NCBI GenBank assembly: GCA_016931995.1 | Contig: JAFGDS010000134.1 | Coordinates: 1 to 64,000, forward strand | Reading direction: 5' to 3' | DNA from: Pirellulales bacterium | Lineage (GTDB): Bacteria; Planctomycetota; Planctomycetia; Pirellulales; Thermoguttaceae | DNA: 64,000 bases | Shown here: positions 17,667 to 25,455 of the stretch, piece after piece | Layout of the letters: each line of letters begins with the position of its first letter | Position numbering within the stretch: position 1 is the first letter of the stretch | The notes under the pieces: model-generated | The model's database searches: none | What the model saw: only the letters and a program-made list of their open reading frames with translations | Told to the model about the DNA's origin: nothing | Position numbers and translations under genes: made by a program

Positions 17667-18692
17667 ATGGCCACGCCACCTCGCCGACGTCCCATGAAGA
17701 AGGCCGCCCCGCAAGGACGCCCCGGCCCCCGCGCGTCGAAGGGTCGGCCCTCGACGAAATCGCCCCAAGGCCCGCGCCGGCCCGACCGAGCCCAGGCATT
17801 GCCGGGCGAGCGGCTACAAAAAATCCTGGCCGCCGCGGGGGCGGGTAGCCGGCGGCGGTGCGAGGAGTTGATCCGCGCCGGCCGGGTCGAGGTGGACGGC
17901 CGCGTGGTGAGCCAGTTGGGTTGCCGCGTCGATCCGGCCAATCAAGAGGTCCGGCTCGACGGCGTTGCGCTCCGCAGCCCCCGACGCGTGTACCTCGCCG
18001 TCCACAAGCCGGATGGCGTGATCTCGACCAATCGCGACCCTTCGGGCCGGCCCCGCGTGATCGACCTGTTGCCCAACAAGGACGTGCGGTTGTTTCCCGT
18101 CGGTCGGCTGGACCTGCACAGCGAGGGCTTGATCCTGCTGACCAACGACGGCGCGCTGGCCAACCGGCTGACCCATCCGCGTTACGGTGTCGAGAAGACG
18201 TATCGCGTGCTCGTGGCAGGCAACCCCGCGCGGGAAGCCCTGGCCGAGCTTCGCCGCGGCATCCACTTGGCCGAGGGTACGGTTCGCGTCTCGGTCATCC
18301 GCGTCCGGGGAAAATACAAAAAAAGCACCGCGTTGGAGATGGTCCTGCGCGAGGGCCGCAACCGCGAGATCCGCCGCGCCATGGCCAAGCTGGGCCACAA
18401 AGTCCTCCGCCTGATCCGCATCGCCGTTGGCCCCGTCCGTCTGGGCACGCTCGAGCCGGGCGCGTACCGCCGCCTCTCGTCCGCCGAGATCACGGCCCTG
18501 CGCCGCGCGGCCGAGTGCGTCGCGGTGAATAAGCCGAAGGATGAAGGCCAAGTCGCGGCGCCGCGGGCGGGGCAGGCCAAGAAGGCCGACGCCGCCGGCG
18601 AGCGAAAACGTGCAACACGGCCCGGCACGGCGTTGGGCCGCGGCTCGGGTAAGGTGACGAAGAAAGGGCAGGGAAAGACGACACGAAAGTAG
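17667..18692 (+). CDS. Ribosomal large-subunit pseudouridine synthase, RluB/RluE type
   Basis: The 341-residue protein converts specific uridines of 23S rRNA to pseudouridine. An S4 RNA-binding domain (about 45-105, GERLQKILAAAGAGSRRRCEELI) precedes the RsuA/RluB catalytic domain (about 108-275). The catalytic Asp is in GRLDLHSEGLILLTNDG, and EGRNREIRRAMAKLGHKV matches the family. The basic N-terminal extension and the 70-residue Lys/Arg/Ala-rich tail are probably disordered and RNA-binding. Start is either 17667 or the ATG at 17694; neither has a clear ribosome-binding site. Closest functional analogue is RluB, but target specificity is not visible. Confidence 0.82.
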   Translation: MATPPRRRPMKKAAPQGRPGPRASKGRPSTKSPQGPRRPDRAQALPGERLQKILAAAGAGSRRRCEELIRAGRVEVDGRVVSQLGCRVDPANQEVRLDGVALRSPRRVYLAVHKPDGVISTNRDPSGRPRVIDLLPNKDVRLFPVGRLDLHSEGLILLTNDGALANRLTHPRYGVEKTYRVLVAGNPAREALAELRRGIHLAEGTVRVSVIRVRGKYKKSTALEMVLREGRNREIRRAMAKLGHKVLRLIRIAVGPVRLGTLEPGAYRRLSSAEITALRRAAECVAVNKPKDEGQVAAPRAGQAKKADAAGERKRATRPGTALGRGSGKVTKKGQGKTTRK

Positions 18693-18723
18693 GCAGGCGT
18701 CCACAATGAGGTGTCCGGTTGGG

Positions 18724-18753
18724 CGCCACGGTGGCTTGTCCAACAGTGGCACA
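18724..18753. repeat. Copy of the GGCTTGTCCAACAGTGGCAC element
   Basis: Related to 6760-6787 and 43051-43088. It lies just upstream of the promoter of the HEPN gene. Confidence 0.45.
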
Positions 18754-18783
18754 CTACGGCAGGACCAGCACACGATCAGGTGG

Positions 18784-18812
18784 TGGACATCCTCCATCGC
18801 GAACGGTACAAT
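18784..18812 (+). promoter_or_regulatory. Promoter of the HEPN/partner operon
   Basis: TGGACA at 18784-18789 and TACAAT at 18807-18812 are exactly 17 bases apart, and the ATG of the HEPN gene lies 35 bases after the -10 box. Confidence 0.6.
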
Positions 18813-18847
18813 TTGGGGGAGATGCACTCTCCCAAGCGGCGGCCGCC

Positions 18848-19261
18848 ATGAATCGTTCGGACTTCCTGAAGCTCGTCCGGCTCCGCTTGGCCGATGCCCG
18901 GATCCTGCTGAAGAATAGCAAACACGAGGGGGCTTATTATCTGTGCGGCTATGCGGTCGAATGCGCGTTGAAGGCGTGCATCGCAAAGCAGACGAAACGA
19001 TATCAGTTTCCGGACAAGGAAACCGTCAACAAGAGCTACACGCATAATCCGACCAAATTGGTACAAATCGCGGGCCTTAAGCCCGCGTTGGACGCAGAGA
19101 TCAAGAGGGACCGGGACTTTGAGGCGAATTGGTCCGTTGTGAGGGACTGGTCAGAGGAAAGCCGATACGAGTGGCATTCCGCCAAAGAGGCGCGAGATCT
19201 CTACTCCGCGATTACGGGAAGAAAACATGGCATCATGCAATGGCTACGGAAACACTGGTAG
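18848..19261 (+). CDS. HEPN domain protein
   Basis: The 137-residue all-helical protein matches the HEPN fold: an N-terminal MNRSDFLKLVRLRLADARILLKN helix, then YYLCGYAVECALKACIAK, the conserved second helix. HEPN proteins are often RNases in toxin-antitoxin or defence modules, or companions of nucleotidyltransferases. The usual Rx4-6H catalytic motif is not clearly present; the nearest is RYEWH (Rx3H), so nuclease activity is doubtful. Lower GC than its neighbours and a well-formed promoter of its own suggest an acquired module. Its last 22 bases overlap the next gene. Confidence 0.75.
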   Translation: MNRSDFLKLVRLRLADARILLKNSKHEGAYYLCGYAVECALKACIAKQTKRYQFPDKETVNKSYTHNPTKLVQIAGLKPALDAEIKRDRDFEANWSVVRDWSEESRYEWHSAKEARDLYSAITGRKHGIMQWLRKHW

Positions 19262-19626
19262 GCGCTGACATCGAGTTGGGCGCCGAATTAATCCGACGCT
19301 TGGACCGCGCCGATTTCGGCGTGCATGCCGCGCTTTGGCTCTTCCGAACCGAGGAGGAGCAGTGGCGGCTGATGATTGCCACGCCGCGGTTTGACGAAGA
19401 AGGTCCGAAAAGGGCCTATCGGCGCTTGCAGCGAGTCCTGCGAACGAGCAAGCCGTCTCTGGAGTTATCGTTGCTTCAGATCGGCTTGGTCAGTCCGGAG
19501 GATCCGTTGATCAAGACGCTCGGTCTGGCCGTCAAGACGGGAGACGGCATCTCACAGATCCGTTTTTCGCGGAACACCATCAACGGCGTTTATATTCCGG
19601 ACGCGTTGATCTACCGCGTCAAGTAA
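19240..19626 (+). CDS. Unrecognised partner of the HEPN protein
   Basis: The 128-residue protein is not a family I recognise. It lacks the GSxxx(9-12)DxD motif of MNT nucleotidyltransferases, the usual HEPN companion. It has an alpha/beta character (AALWLFRTEEEQWRLMIATP, ISQIRFSRNTINGVYIPDALIYRVK) and no signal or membrane segment. The ATG at 19240 lies inside the HEPN gene and overlaps its end by 22 bases in another frame, so the two are co-translated and probably form one functional unit. A longer upstream start would overlap far more. Confidence 0.6.
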   Translation: MATETLVGADIELGAELIRRLDRADFGVHAALWLFRTEEEQWRLMIATPRFDEEGPKRAYRRLQRVLRTSKPSLELSLLQIGLVSPEDPLIKTLGLAVKTGDGISQIRFSRNTINGVYIPDALIYRVK

Positions 19627-19670
19627 ACCCGTGCCCGCGTTTCCCACTCCCTTCTCTCGTCTTCAACGCC

Positions 19671-20546
19671 ATGTTGGATCACAACCTCATTCCCCACTAC
19701 GCCGACCGCGTCTGGCAGGGCACGGTGGCGGTTGAAGAAAACGCCTCGCTCGCCCGCGACACGTACCGCGTGCGGATTCGATGTCCCGAGTTGGCTCGAG
19801 CGATCGTGCCGGGGCAGTTCATCATGTTGCGGTTGCCCGGGGCAAGCGATCCGCTCTTGGGCCGGCCGCTGGCCTTGTACGACGTGGTCCGCGACGCGGC
19901 GGGCGAGCCTGCCGGGTTGGACATCGTCTACCTCGTGGTCGGCAAGATGACCGGGCAGCTCTGCCGGCTGGCGGCCGGGGCGATTCTCGAGGCGTGGGGC
20001 CCCTTGGGCAACGGATTCGCGCCCGCGGCGGCGGACCATCTGATCATGGTGGCCGGCGGGATCGGGCAGACGCCGTTTCTGGCGTTGGCCCGCGAGGTGC
20101 TGGGGCAATGTCACTACGGCGACCCGCCGCGCGACGCCCCGCGGATCGCGAAGGTGACACTGTGCTACGGCGCTCGATCGGCCGATCGGCTGGCCGGCGT
20201 CGAGGGCTTCCGGCGCGCAGGCGTCGACGTCGCGCTGGCCACGGACGACGGCACGGCGGGCCACCACGGCCTGGTGACCGACCTCATCCGGCCGGCGGTC
20301 AAGGCTACCGAAGGGGCCTGCCGCCTGGTCTGCTGCGGACCGGAGCCGATGCTCGAAGCGGCCGCCCGCATTGCCCAGGAATTGGACGTGCCCGCCCAGG
20401 TGTCCCTCGAATCGCCCATGGCCTGCGGCATTGGCATATGCTTCAGTTGCGTGGCGAAGATCCGCGACGCATCGGGCAAGTGGGACTATCGCCGCACGTG
20501 CGTCGAGGGCCCCGTTTTCGACGCCCGCGACGTGGAATTTCACTGA
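19671..20546 (+). CDS. pyrK: Dihydroorotate dehydrogenase electron transfer subunit-like (PyrK family)
   Basis: The 291-residue protein resembles PyrK, the FAD/[2Fe-2S] subunit that passes electrons from NADH to dihydroorotate dehydrogenase PyrDB. An FAD-binding beta-barrel (about 15-105, PGQFIMLRLPG and GRPLALYD) is followed by the NAD domain (MVAGGIGQTPFLALARE), and a C-terminal cluster reads MACGIGICFSC with a further Cys in RRTCVEGP. PyrDB is not adjacent, so the partner may be elsewhere. It starts 44 bases after the HEPN partner gene, with an HDAC-like gene following. Confidence 0.75.
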   Translation: MLDHNLIPHYADRVWQGTVAVEENASLARDTYRVRIRCPELARAIVPGQFIMLRLPGASDPLLGRPLALYDVVRDAAGEPAGLDIVYLVVGKMTGQLCRLAAGAILEAWGPLGNGFAPAAADHLIMVAGGIGQTPFLALAREVLGQCHYGDPPRDAPRIAKVTLCYGARSADRLAGVEGFRRAGVDVALATDDGTAGHHGLVTDLIRPAVKATEGACRLVCCGPEPMLEAAARIAQELDVPAQVSLESPMACGIGICFSCVAKIRDASGKWDYRRTCVEGPVFDARDVEFH

Positions 20547-20648
20547 CGAACGTGTGCTATTCCTTCCGACTGATTGGTTTGCGAAGCCCCACCAAGTATT
20601 CACGCAACCTCGACCCACCCTACGGCGACGGGCCACGGGTTTACGACG

Positions 20649-21587
20649 ATGACTTTGCTGTACAGCGAATCCTGCTTCTTGCAGCACGAGACGGGCAACC
20701 ACCCGGAGCGGGCCGCGCGGATCCGGCTGATCCCCGAGCGACTGGAGTCGGCCGGTCTGCTCGCGCGCTGCAAGCGCCCCACCTGGGAGCCGGTCGCCCG
20801 GCATCGCCTGACCGCCGTGCACGCGCCGCGGTACGTCGACGAGGTCTGGTCGCTGGCCAAGTCGGGCGGAGGCGAGCTGGACGCCGAGACGATCGTCAGC
20901 CCATGCTCTTACGACGTGGCCTTGCTGGCCGCGGGCTGCGTGTGCGACGCGGTCGAGCGCGTGGTCCGGGGCGAGGGCCCCCGCGCGCTGTGCCTGGTCC
21001 GCCCGCCGGGACACCACGCCCTGATGAATCGCGGCATGGGATTCTGCCTCTTCAACAACGTGGCCATTGCCGCGCGGATGGCCACCAGCGAGTTGAACCT
21101 TGATCGCGTGCTCATCGTCGATTGGGACGTACACCACGGCAACGGCACCCAATTCACGTTTTGGGAAGACCCCCGCGTCGGGTTTCTCTCGATCCACCGT
21201 TGGCCCTTCTTCCCCGGCACCGGCAGCGAGGACGAAACCGGCGGCGGGGCCGGATTGGGCACGATCCGCAACCTGCCGGTCCCTTTCGGCATCCAACGGG
21301 ACGAATACCTCGACCGCCTAACCGATGCCCTGGAGGACTTCGCCGCCCAAATCAAGCCGCAGTTGGTCCTTCTTAGCGCGGGCTTCGACACGCATCGGCG
21401 CGACCCGATCGGCTCCCTCGGGCTGGAAACCGAGGACTTCAGCCCGCTGACGCGGCTCGTGCTCGACGTAGCCGACACGTTCGCCCAGGGACGCCTCGTC
21501 AGCGTGCTCGAGGGCGGTTACCACCCCGAGGCGATGGCCGACAGCGTCGAGATCCACCTCGCGGAGATGCTCGGCCGCGACGGCTGA
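20649..21587 (+). CDS. Histone-deacetylase-family (acetylpolyamine/AcuC-like) amidohydrolase
   Basis: The 312-residue zinc enzyme belongs to the arginase/deacetylase superfamily. Diagnostic motifs are RPPGHHA (about residue 120) with the tandem catalytic histidines, DWDVHHGNGTQ with the zinc-binding Asp and His, SAGFDTHRRDP with the second zinc Asp, and LEGGYHPEA at the end. Bacterial members deacetylate acetylpolyamines, acetoin-related or protein substrates; the substrate here is unknown. The ATG at 20649 opens directly into the conserved N-terminus. It is about 100 bases downstream of the pyrK-like gene. Confidence 0.85.
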   Translation: MTLLYSESCFLQHETGNHPERAARIRLIPERLESAGLLARCKRPTWEPVARHRLTAVHAPRYVDEVWSLAKSGGGELDAETIVSPCSYDVALLAAGCVCDAVERVVRGEGPRALCLVRPPGHHALMNRGMGFCLFNNVAIAARMATSELNLDRVLIVDWDVHHGNGTQFTFWEDPRVGFLSIHRWPFFPGTGSEDETGGGAGLGTIRNLPVPFGIQRDEYLDRLTDALEDFAAQIKPQLVLLSAGFDTHRRDPIGSLGLETEDFSPLTRLVLDVADTFAQGRLVSVLEGGYHPEAMADSVEIHLAEMLGRDG

Positions 21588-21745
21588 CTCGCGCCCCACG
21601 GGGGCCGGACCGTCGGCCCACGATTCGCCCGAGATCCTCGCGCCTCGGCCCGCGGACCGTCATGGAACGCGCGTCCGGCGCGTGGTAGGATGGAAGGCAA
21701 GCGAGGTAGTCCTCGGGCGGCGGCGTCAGACGGAGGGTCACGGGT

Positions 21746-22693
21746 ATGTTGGCCGGAGTCGGAGTGATCTGCTTCACCGGCAGCTACGCGGTCGCGCTCG
21801 CCTTGGAGCTCTCCCGGCTCGTTTTTCGCAGCGGGATCCGCGGGGCATTCCTGCTGGGTTGGGCCGCGGCGGGGCTCGTCGCCCACTCCGCCTATCTGTA
21901 TCACGAGGCCCTTCGGGTGCCGGGCTCGCCCCTGTCCAGCACGCGCGATTGGTATCTCGTGGCCTCGTGGCTGCTCGTGGTCGTCTATCTGTATCTGACG
22001 TGGTGTCGGCCGCGGGTCCCCTTCGGGTTGTTCGTGCTGCCGCTGGTATTGGGGCTCATTGGCGTGGCGGTGTTTCTGGCCGACGCGTCGCCCAACCCGC
22101 GCGGGCCGGCTTCGACCGCGTGGGGTGTGATCCACGGCGTGTCGATCCTGCTGGCCACCGTGGCCGTGCTGGTGGGCTTTGTCGCCGGACTTATGTACAT
22201 GGAGCAGGCCCGGCGGCTCAAACGGAAGCCCGCGACGCCGAGACGGCTCCGGCTGCCGAGTCTCGAATGGCTCGGCCGGTTGAACTACCGGGCGATCGTC
22301 CTGGCGGCCGCGGCTCTGGGCGTGGGCGTGGCCTCCGGCATGGTCCTGGTGGTGCGAAGCCGGGAGGGCCGCGTCCCGTGGTCCGACCCGACGATCGTCA
22401 GCACCTGGGTGGCTCTCGTTTGGCTCGTGGCGGCGGCGCTGGTGGCCGCGGCCTATCCGCCCGCCCGAACCGGACGCCGCGTCGCCCACCTGACCGTGGC
22501 CAGCTTTGTCGTGCTCGTGGCCGCGCTGGGGGTCGGGCTGCTTTGGAAGACCCAGCACGGAGGACGGCACGTGCCCTTCGTGCCGCCCCCGGCCGACTGT
22601 CCCGATGTTCGCGCCAGCGAAAAGGGGACTGTCCCCCTCGCCGCCGTCGGGAAAGTCCCCGCCCACGGACCCGCTCACGGAGGCCCGCCATGA
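21746..22693 (+). CDS. CcsA/HemX-like cytochrome c assembly membrane protein
   Basis: The 315-residue polytopic protein has about eight membrane helices and a HemX/CcsA-like core. WGVIHGVSILLATVAVLVGF carries the conserved histidine, but a full WWD haem-handling motif is not seen, which favours a HemX-like role over cytochrome c synthase. It overlaps hemA by four bases (ATGA), so the two are translationally coupled. HemX in Bacillus modulates HemA level. Odd: the last 25-30 residues (from EKGTVPLAAV) are translated from an AAAAGGGGACTGTCCCC repeat, so the natural C-terminus was probably shorter. Confidence 0.75.
   Translation: MLAGVGVICFTGSYAVALALELSRLVFRSGIRGAFLLGWAAAGLVAHSAYLYHEALRVPGSPLSSTRDWYLVASWLLVVVYLYLTWCRPRVPFGLFVLPLVLGLIGVAVFLADASPNPRGPASTAWGVIHGVSILLATVAVLVGFVAGLMYMEQARRLKRKPATPRRLRLPSLEWLGRLNYRAIVLAAAALGVGVASGMVLVVRSREGRVPWSDPTIVSTWVALVWLVAAALVAAAYPPARTGRRVAHLTVASFVVLVAALGVGLLWKTQHGGRHVPFVPPPADCPDVRASEKGTVPLAAVGKVPAHGPAHGGPP
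22617..22660. repeat. AAAAGGGGACTGTCCCC repeat inside the ccsA/hemX-like reading frame
   Basis: AAAAGGGGACTGTCCCCCTC, followed by GGGAAAGTCCCC, lies within the last 80 bases of the gene at 21746. A related AGAGACAGTCCCCTTTTCG is at 35770-35815, immediately upstream of the HEAT/receiver gene start. Confidence 0.5.
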
Positions 22694-23961
22694 GCGTGCG
22701 GATGATCGGGTGCAGCCATCGCGACGCGCCAATCGAGGTCCGCGAGCGCGTGGCGCTGGGACACTGTCAATTGACGCCCGCCCTGGCCGCGTGGCAGGAG
22801 CGTTTTGCCGCCGTCGAGGCGGTGGTTTTGTCGACCTGCAATCGCGTCGAGTTCTACCTGGCCGCCGACGATGCGGCCCTGCCCGAGACCGACGCCGTGG
22901 CGGCGTTTCTGGCCGCCTTCCATGGCCTTGCGCCGGAAGAGGTCCTTCCGCATCTGCGACGGAAGGACGGTCGCGAGGCCGTGTCGCATCTTTTCCGCGT
23001 CGCGGCGAGTCTGGATAGCATGGTGCTCGGCGAGGCCCAAATCCTGGGCCAGGTGAAGGACGCCTACGAGCGGGCGCGCCAGCAAGACGCGGTGGGCCCA
23101 ACGCTGCACGGGTTGTTTCAAGCGGCGCTGCGCGTCGCGCGATGCGTGGCCAGTCAGACCGAGCTACACCAACACCGCGTGAGCGTTCCCAGCGTCGCCG
23201 TGGGCGAATTCGCCCGGCAAATCTTCGATCGCTTCGACGACAAGAACGCCCTGGTGATCGGCGCCGGGGAGATGGCCGAGGAGACCGTCCGCTACCTGCG
23301 CGAGGAGGGTATCCGCGACCTCGTGGTGGCCAATCGCAGCGCCCAGCGGGCCGAGACTCTCGCGGAGCACTGGAACGCGCGCGCCGCGCCCTGGAATGAA
23401 CTGGCCCGCGCGCTTGCCGAGGCCGATCTGGTCGTCAGCGCCACCGGCGCCGGCAGGCCGATCGTCAGCGCGGCGGAGTTTTCGGCCGTCGAGGCGGCGC
23501 GGGCGGGCCGGCCGCTGTTCATTCTCGATCTGGCCGTGCCGCGCGATTTCGAGCCGACCATCGCCCAGCGGCCCGACGTGTATCTGTACTCGATCGACGA
23601 CCTCCAGTCCACCTGCCAAACCAACCGCCGTCATCGCGACAAGGAGCTGCCCAAGGCGGACCGCATCGTCGACGCGGAGGTGGATCGCTATCTGGAAGAG
23701 TCGCGCCACCAGACGGGCGGGCCGATCATCCGCCGGCTCCGCGAGGTGTGGCAGCAGCCCAAGGAAGAAGAGCTCGAGCGGCTCTTCCGAAAGCTCGCGG
23801 ATTTGCCCGAGCCGGCTCGGGCGGAGATCCGCCGATCGTTCGACCGCCTGATCAACAAACTCTTGCACCCGCCGTTGGAGTCGCTTCGCAACGAGTCGCG
23901 CCGCGGCACGTCCTCGGCCCTGCTGGAAGCCCTGGCCAAGCTGTTTCAGTTGAAGGATTGA
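22690..23961 (+). CDS. hemA: Glutamyl-tRNA reductase
   Basis: The 423-residue enzyme makes glutamate-1-semialdehyde from glutamyl-tRNA with NADPH, the first step of C5-pathway tetrapyrrole synthesis. Visible are the catalytic cysteine in LSTCNRVEFY (about residue 50), the signature SLDSMVLGEAQILGQVK (about 107-123), the NADPH site VIGAGEMAEETVRYL and the helical dimerisation tail (about 320-423). The length is normal. The ATG overlaps the stop of the preceding membrane-protein gene. No hemL, hemB or hemC is in the window. Confidence 0.93.
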   Translation: MSVRMIGCSHRDAPIEVRERVALGHCQLTPALAAWQERFAAVEAVVLSTCNRVEFYLAADDAALPETDAVAAFLAAFHGLAPEEVLPHLRRKDGREAVSHLFRVAASLDSMVLGEAQILGQVKDAYERARQQDAVGPTLHGLFQAALRVARCVASQTELHQHRVSVPSVAVGEFARQIFDRFDDKNALVIGAGEMAEETVRYLREEGIRDLVVANRSAQRAETLAEHWNARAAPWNELARALAEADLVVSATGAGRPIVSAAEFSAVEAARAGRPLFILDLAVPRDFEPTIAQRPDVYLYSIDDLQSTCQTNRRHRDKELPKADRIVDAEVDRYLEESRHQTGGPIIRRLREVWQQPKEEELERLFRKLADLPEPARAEIRRSFDRLINKLLHPPLESLRNESRRGTSSALLEALAKLFQLKD

Positions 23962-24094
23962 GCGGCCGCCCTGAAATCCACCGTATTATCCGCACGCGAA
24001 ACAGCCGCCCTTGGCCGTCCCGACCTAGGCCGCACAATCGACGGCGGCTGCGCTGCGCGTTGGGCGGGACGCCGCGAAGGACGCGGTTCGCGGC

Positions 24095-24625
24095 TCACTC
24101 CTTGTCGCCATCCTCCTCCTCGTCCTCCTCCCAGTCCTCATCGTCGTCTTCCCAATCTTCTTCTTCTTCTTCTTCTTCTTCCTCCTCCTCCCACTCTTCG
24201 TCATCGTCTCCCCACTCTTCATCCTCTTCGTCGCCTTCCTCCTCCTCTTCTTCCTCCTCCTCTTCCTCCTCTTCGTCGTCTACTTCTTCCCACTCATCCT
24301 CTTCAAAGCCGTCGTCGTCACCTTCTTCCTCTTCTTCCTCTTCTTCCTCATCATCTTCATCCTCTTCCTCGTCTTCGTCCTCGTCTTCGTCCTCGTATTC
24401 CTCTTCGTCTTCGTATTCGTCGTCGTCTTCGTACTCCTCCTCTTCCTCGTCCTCGTATTCCTCATCGTCGTCGACGAGTCCTTCTTCCACCTCGTCTTCA
24501 AACTCGAGCGAATCGTCCTTTTCGTTGTCCGGCCAAAGGTCGGCGTGGGGCACGACGACCGCGGTGGCCGAGACGCCGACGGGGGGATTCTTCGAGAAGA
24601 AACGGTGACAGGCTGATCGCTTCAT
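24095..24625 (-). CDS. Extremely acidic low-complexity protein
   Basis: The 176-residue protein has an ordinary N-terminus (about 1-35, with a basic start and a hydrophobic VSATAVVVPHADLWP) and then about 140 residues that are almost only Asp and Glu, broken by Trp, Tyr and Gly. Its ATG lies two bases after the scpB stop, so it is the second gene of that operon and its strand is not in doubt. The reverse strand reads as a poly-serine frame, which is an artefact. Function unknown; a net charge this negative recalls histone-binding chaperones or DNA mimics, which is inference. Confidence 0.65.
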   Translation of the reverse strand: MKRSACHRFFSKNPPVGVSATAVVVPHADLWPDNEKDDSLEFEDEVEEGLVDDDEEYEDEEEEEYEDDDEYEDEEEYEDEDEDEDEEEDEDDEEEEEEEEEGDDDGFEEDEWEEVDDEEEEEEEEEEEEEGDEEDEEWGDDDEEWEEEEEEEEEEEDWEDDDEDWEEDEEEDGDKE

Positions 24626-24627
24626 TA

Positions 24628-25455
24628 CTAGTCCTCGTCCGTTTGATAAAAACCTTTAGGGGGCTCAGTGGTCGGATCGTTAGAACCGTTCGAAGGTGGA
24701 TCGCGTGGTGTTGTTTCGGGATCGGACGCGGCGTCGGCGCCTAAGCCATTGTTCCACGCGCTGCCGCGGGCGGCGGCGAACCAGTTCCTTTTTGGTAGCT
24801 CGTCGAGATTGCGAAGTCCGAAGACTTGAAGAAAGTATCTTGTCGTTCCATAAAGGAACGGCCGTCCCAATTCCTCGGAGCGACCGACGATCCGCACTAG
24901 GTCGCGTTCCATGAGTTGGCGGAGGATCTCGCCGCATTGGACGCCGCGGATCGCTTCTATTGTCACACGGAGCACGGGCTGCCGATAGGCCACCACGGCC
25001 AGCGTCTCCATGGCCGGTCCCGACAATCGTACCTCGACCGACGCGGAGTGCAAGCGTCTTAGCCAGGGCGCCAGTCGGGGACGCGTCAGCAACTGGAAAC
25101 CGCCGGCCACTTCGGCCGCACGCAGGGCACTTCCCTCCTCATCATAAAATCGGTTCAGCGCACGAACCAGTGTACGCGCTTCGGTGCCGTCCGCCAAGTC
25201 GGCCAGTTGGGCCAGCTTCCGACTACCCAGCGGCTCCCGGGCCAAAAAAAGGACCGCCTCGAGCCTGGCCAACGCCGCGGAGCGAGCCCCCACGCCGGCA
25301 AGACTCTCTTCCCGGCGGCGGGGCCCAATCAGCCAAGTATAGCGAGGCGGACGGCGGCCGCCAGAGCCGCACGCCAGGGGGTGCCGATAACGGTCGGCAG
25401 TGCTTCCCAACGTTGCCGCCACGCAGCCCGACGATGGCGTTCGAACCGCACCCAA
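24628..25455 (-). CDS. scpB: Segregation and condensation protein ScpB
   Basis: ScpB forms a dimeric winged-helix subunit of the SMC-ScpAB condensin complex. The core (about 58-215) has LEAVLFLAREPL, FQLLTRPRLAPWLRRL and the family signature LSGPAMETLAVVAYRQPVLRVTIEAIRGV, with GRPFLYGTTRYFLQVFGL in the second wing. The C-terminal 50 residues are disordered. The start is uncertain: the TTG at 25455 follows a strong GAGGGGGTG, but the first 55 residues have no family similarity. The GTG at 25293 would give about 221 residues, nearer the usual size. It follows the exported-protein gene without a gap and precedes the acidic-protein gene by two bases. Confidence 0.82.
   Translation of the reverse strand: MGAVRTPSSGCVAATLGSTADRYRHPLACGSGGRRPPRYTWLIGPRRREESLAGVGARSAALARLEAVLFLAREPLGSRKLAQLADLADGTEARTLVRALNRFYDEEGSALRAAEVAGGFQLLTRPRLAPWLRRLHSASVEVRLSGPAMETLAVVAYRQPVLRVTIEAIRGVQCGEILRQLMERDLVRIVGRSEELGRPFLYGTTRYFLQVFGLRNLDELPKRNWFAAARGSAWNNGLGADAASDPETTPRDPPSNGSNDPTTEPPKGFYQTDED

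Noticed and set aside
23748-24608. Long poly-serine reading frame on the plus strand
   Set aside because: It is the reverse strand of the Asp/Glu-rich gene, whose ATG lies two bases after the scpB stop; the plus frame has no neighbour support.
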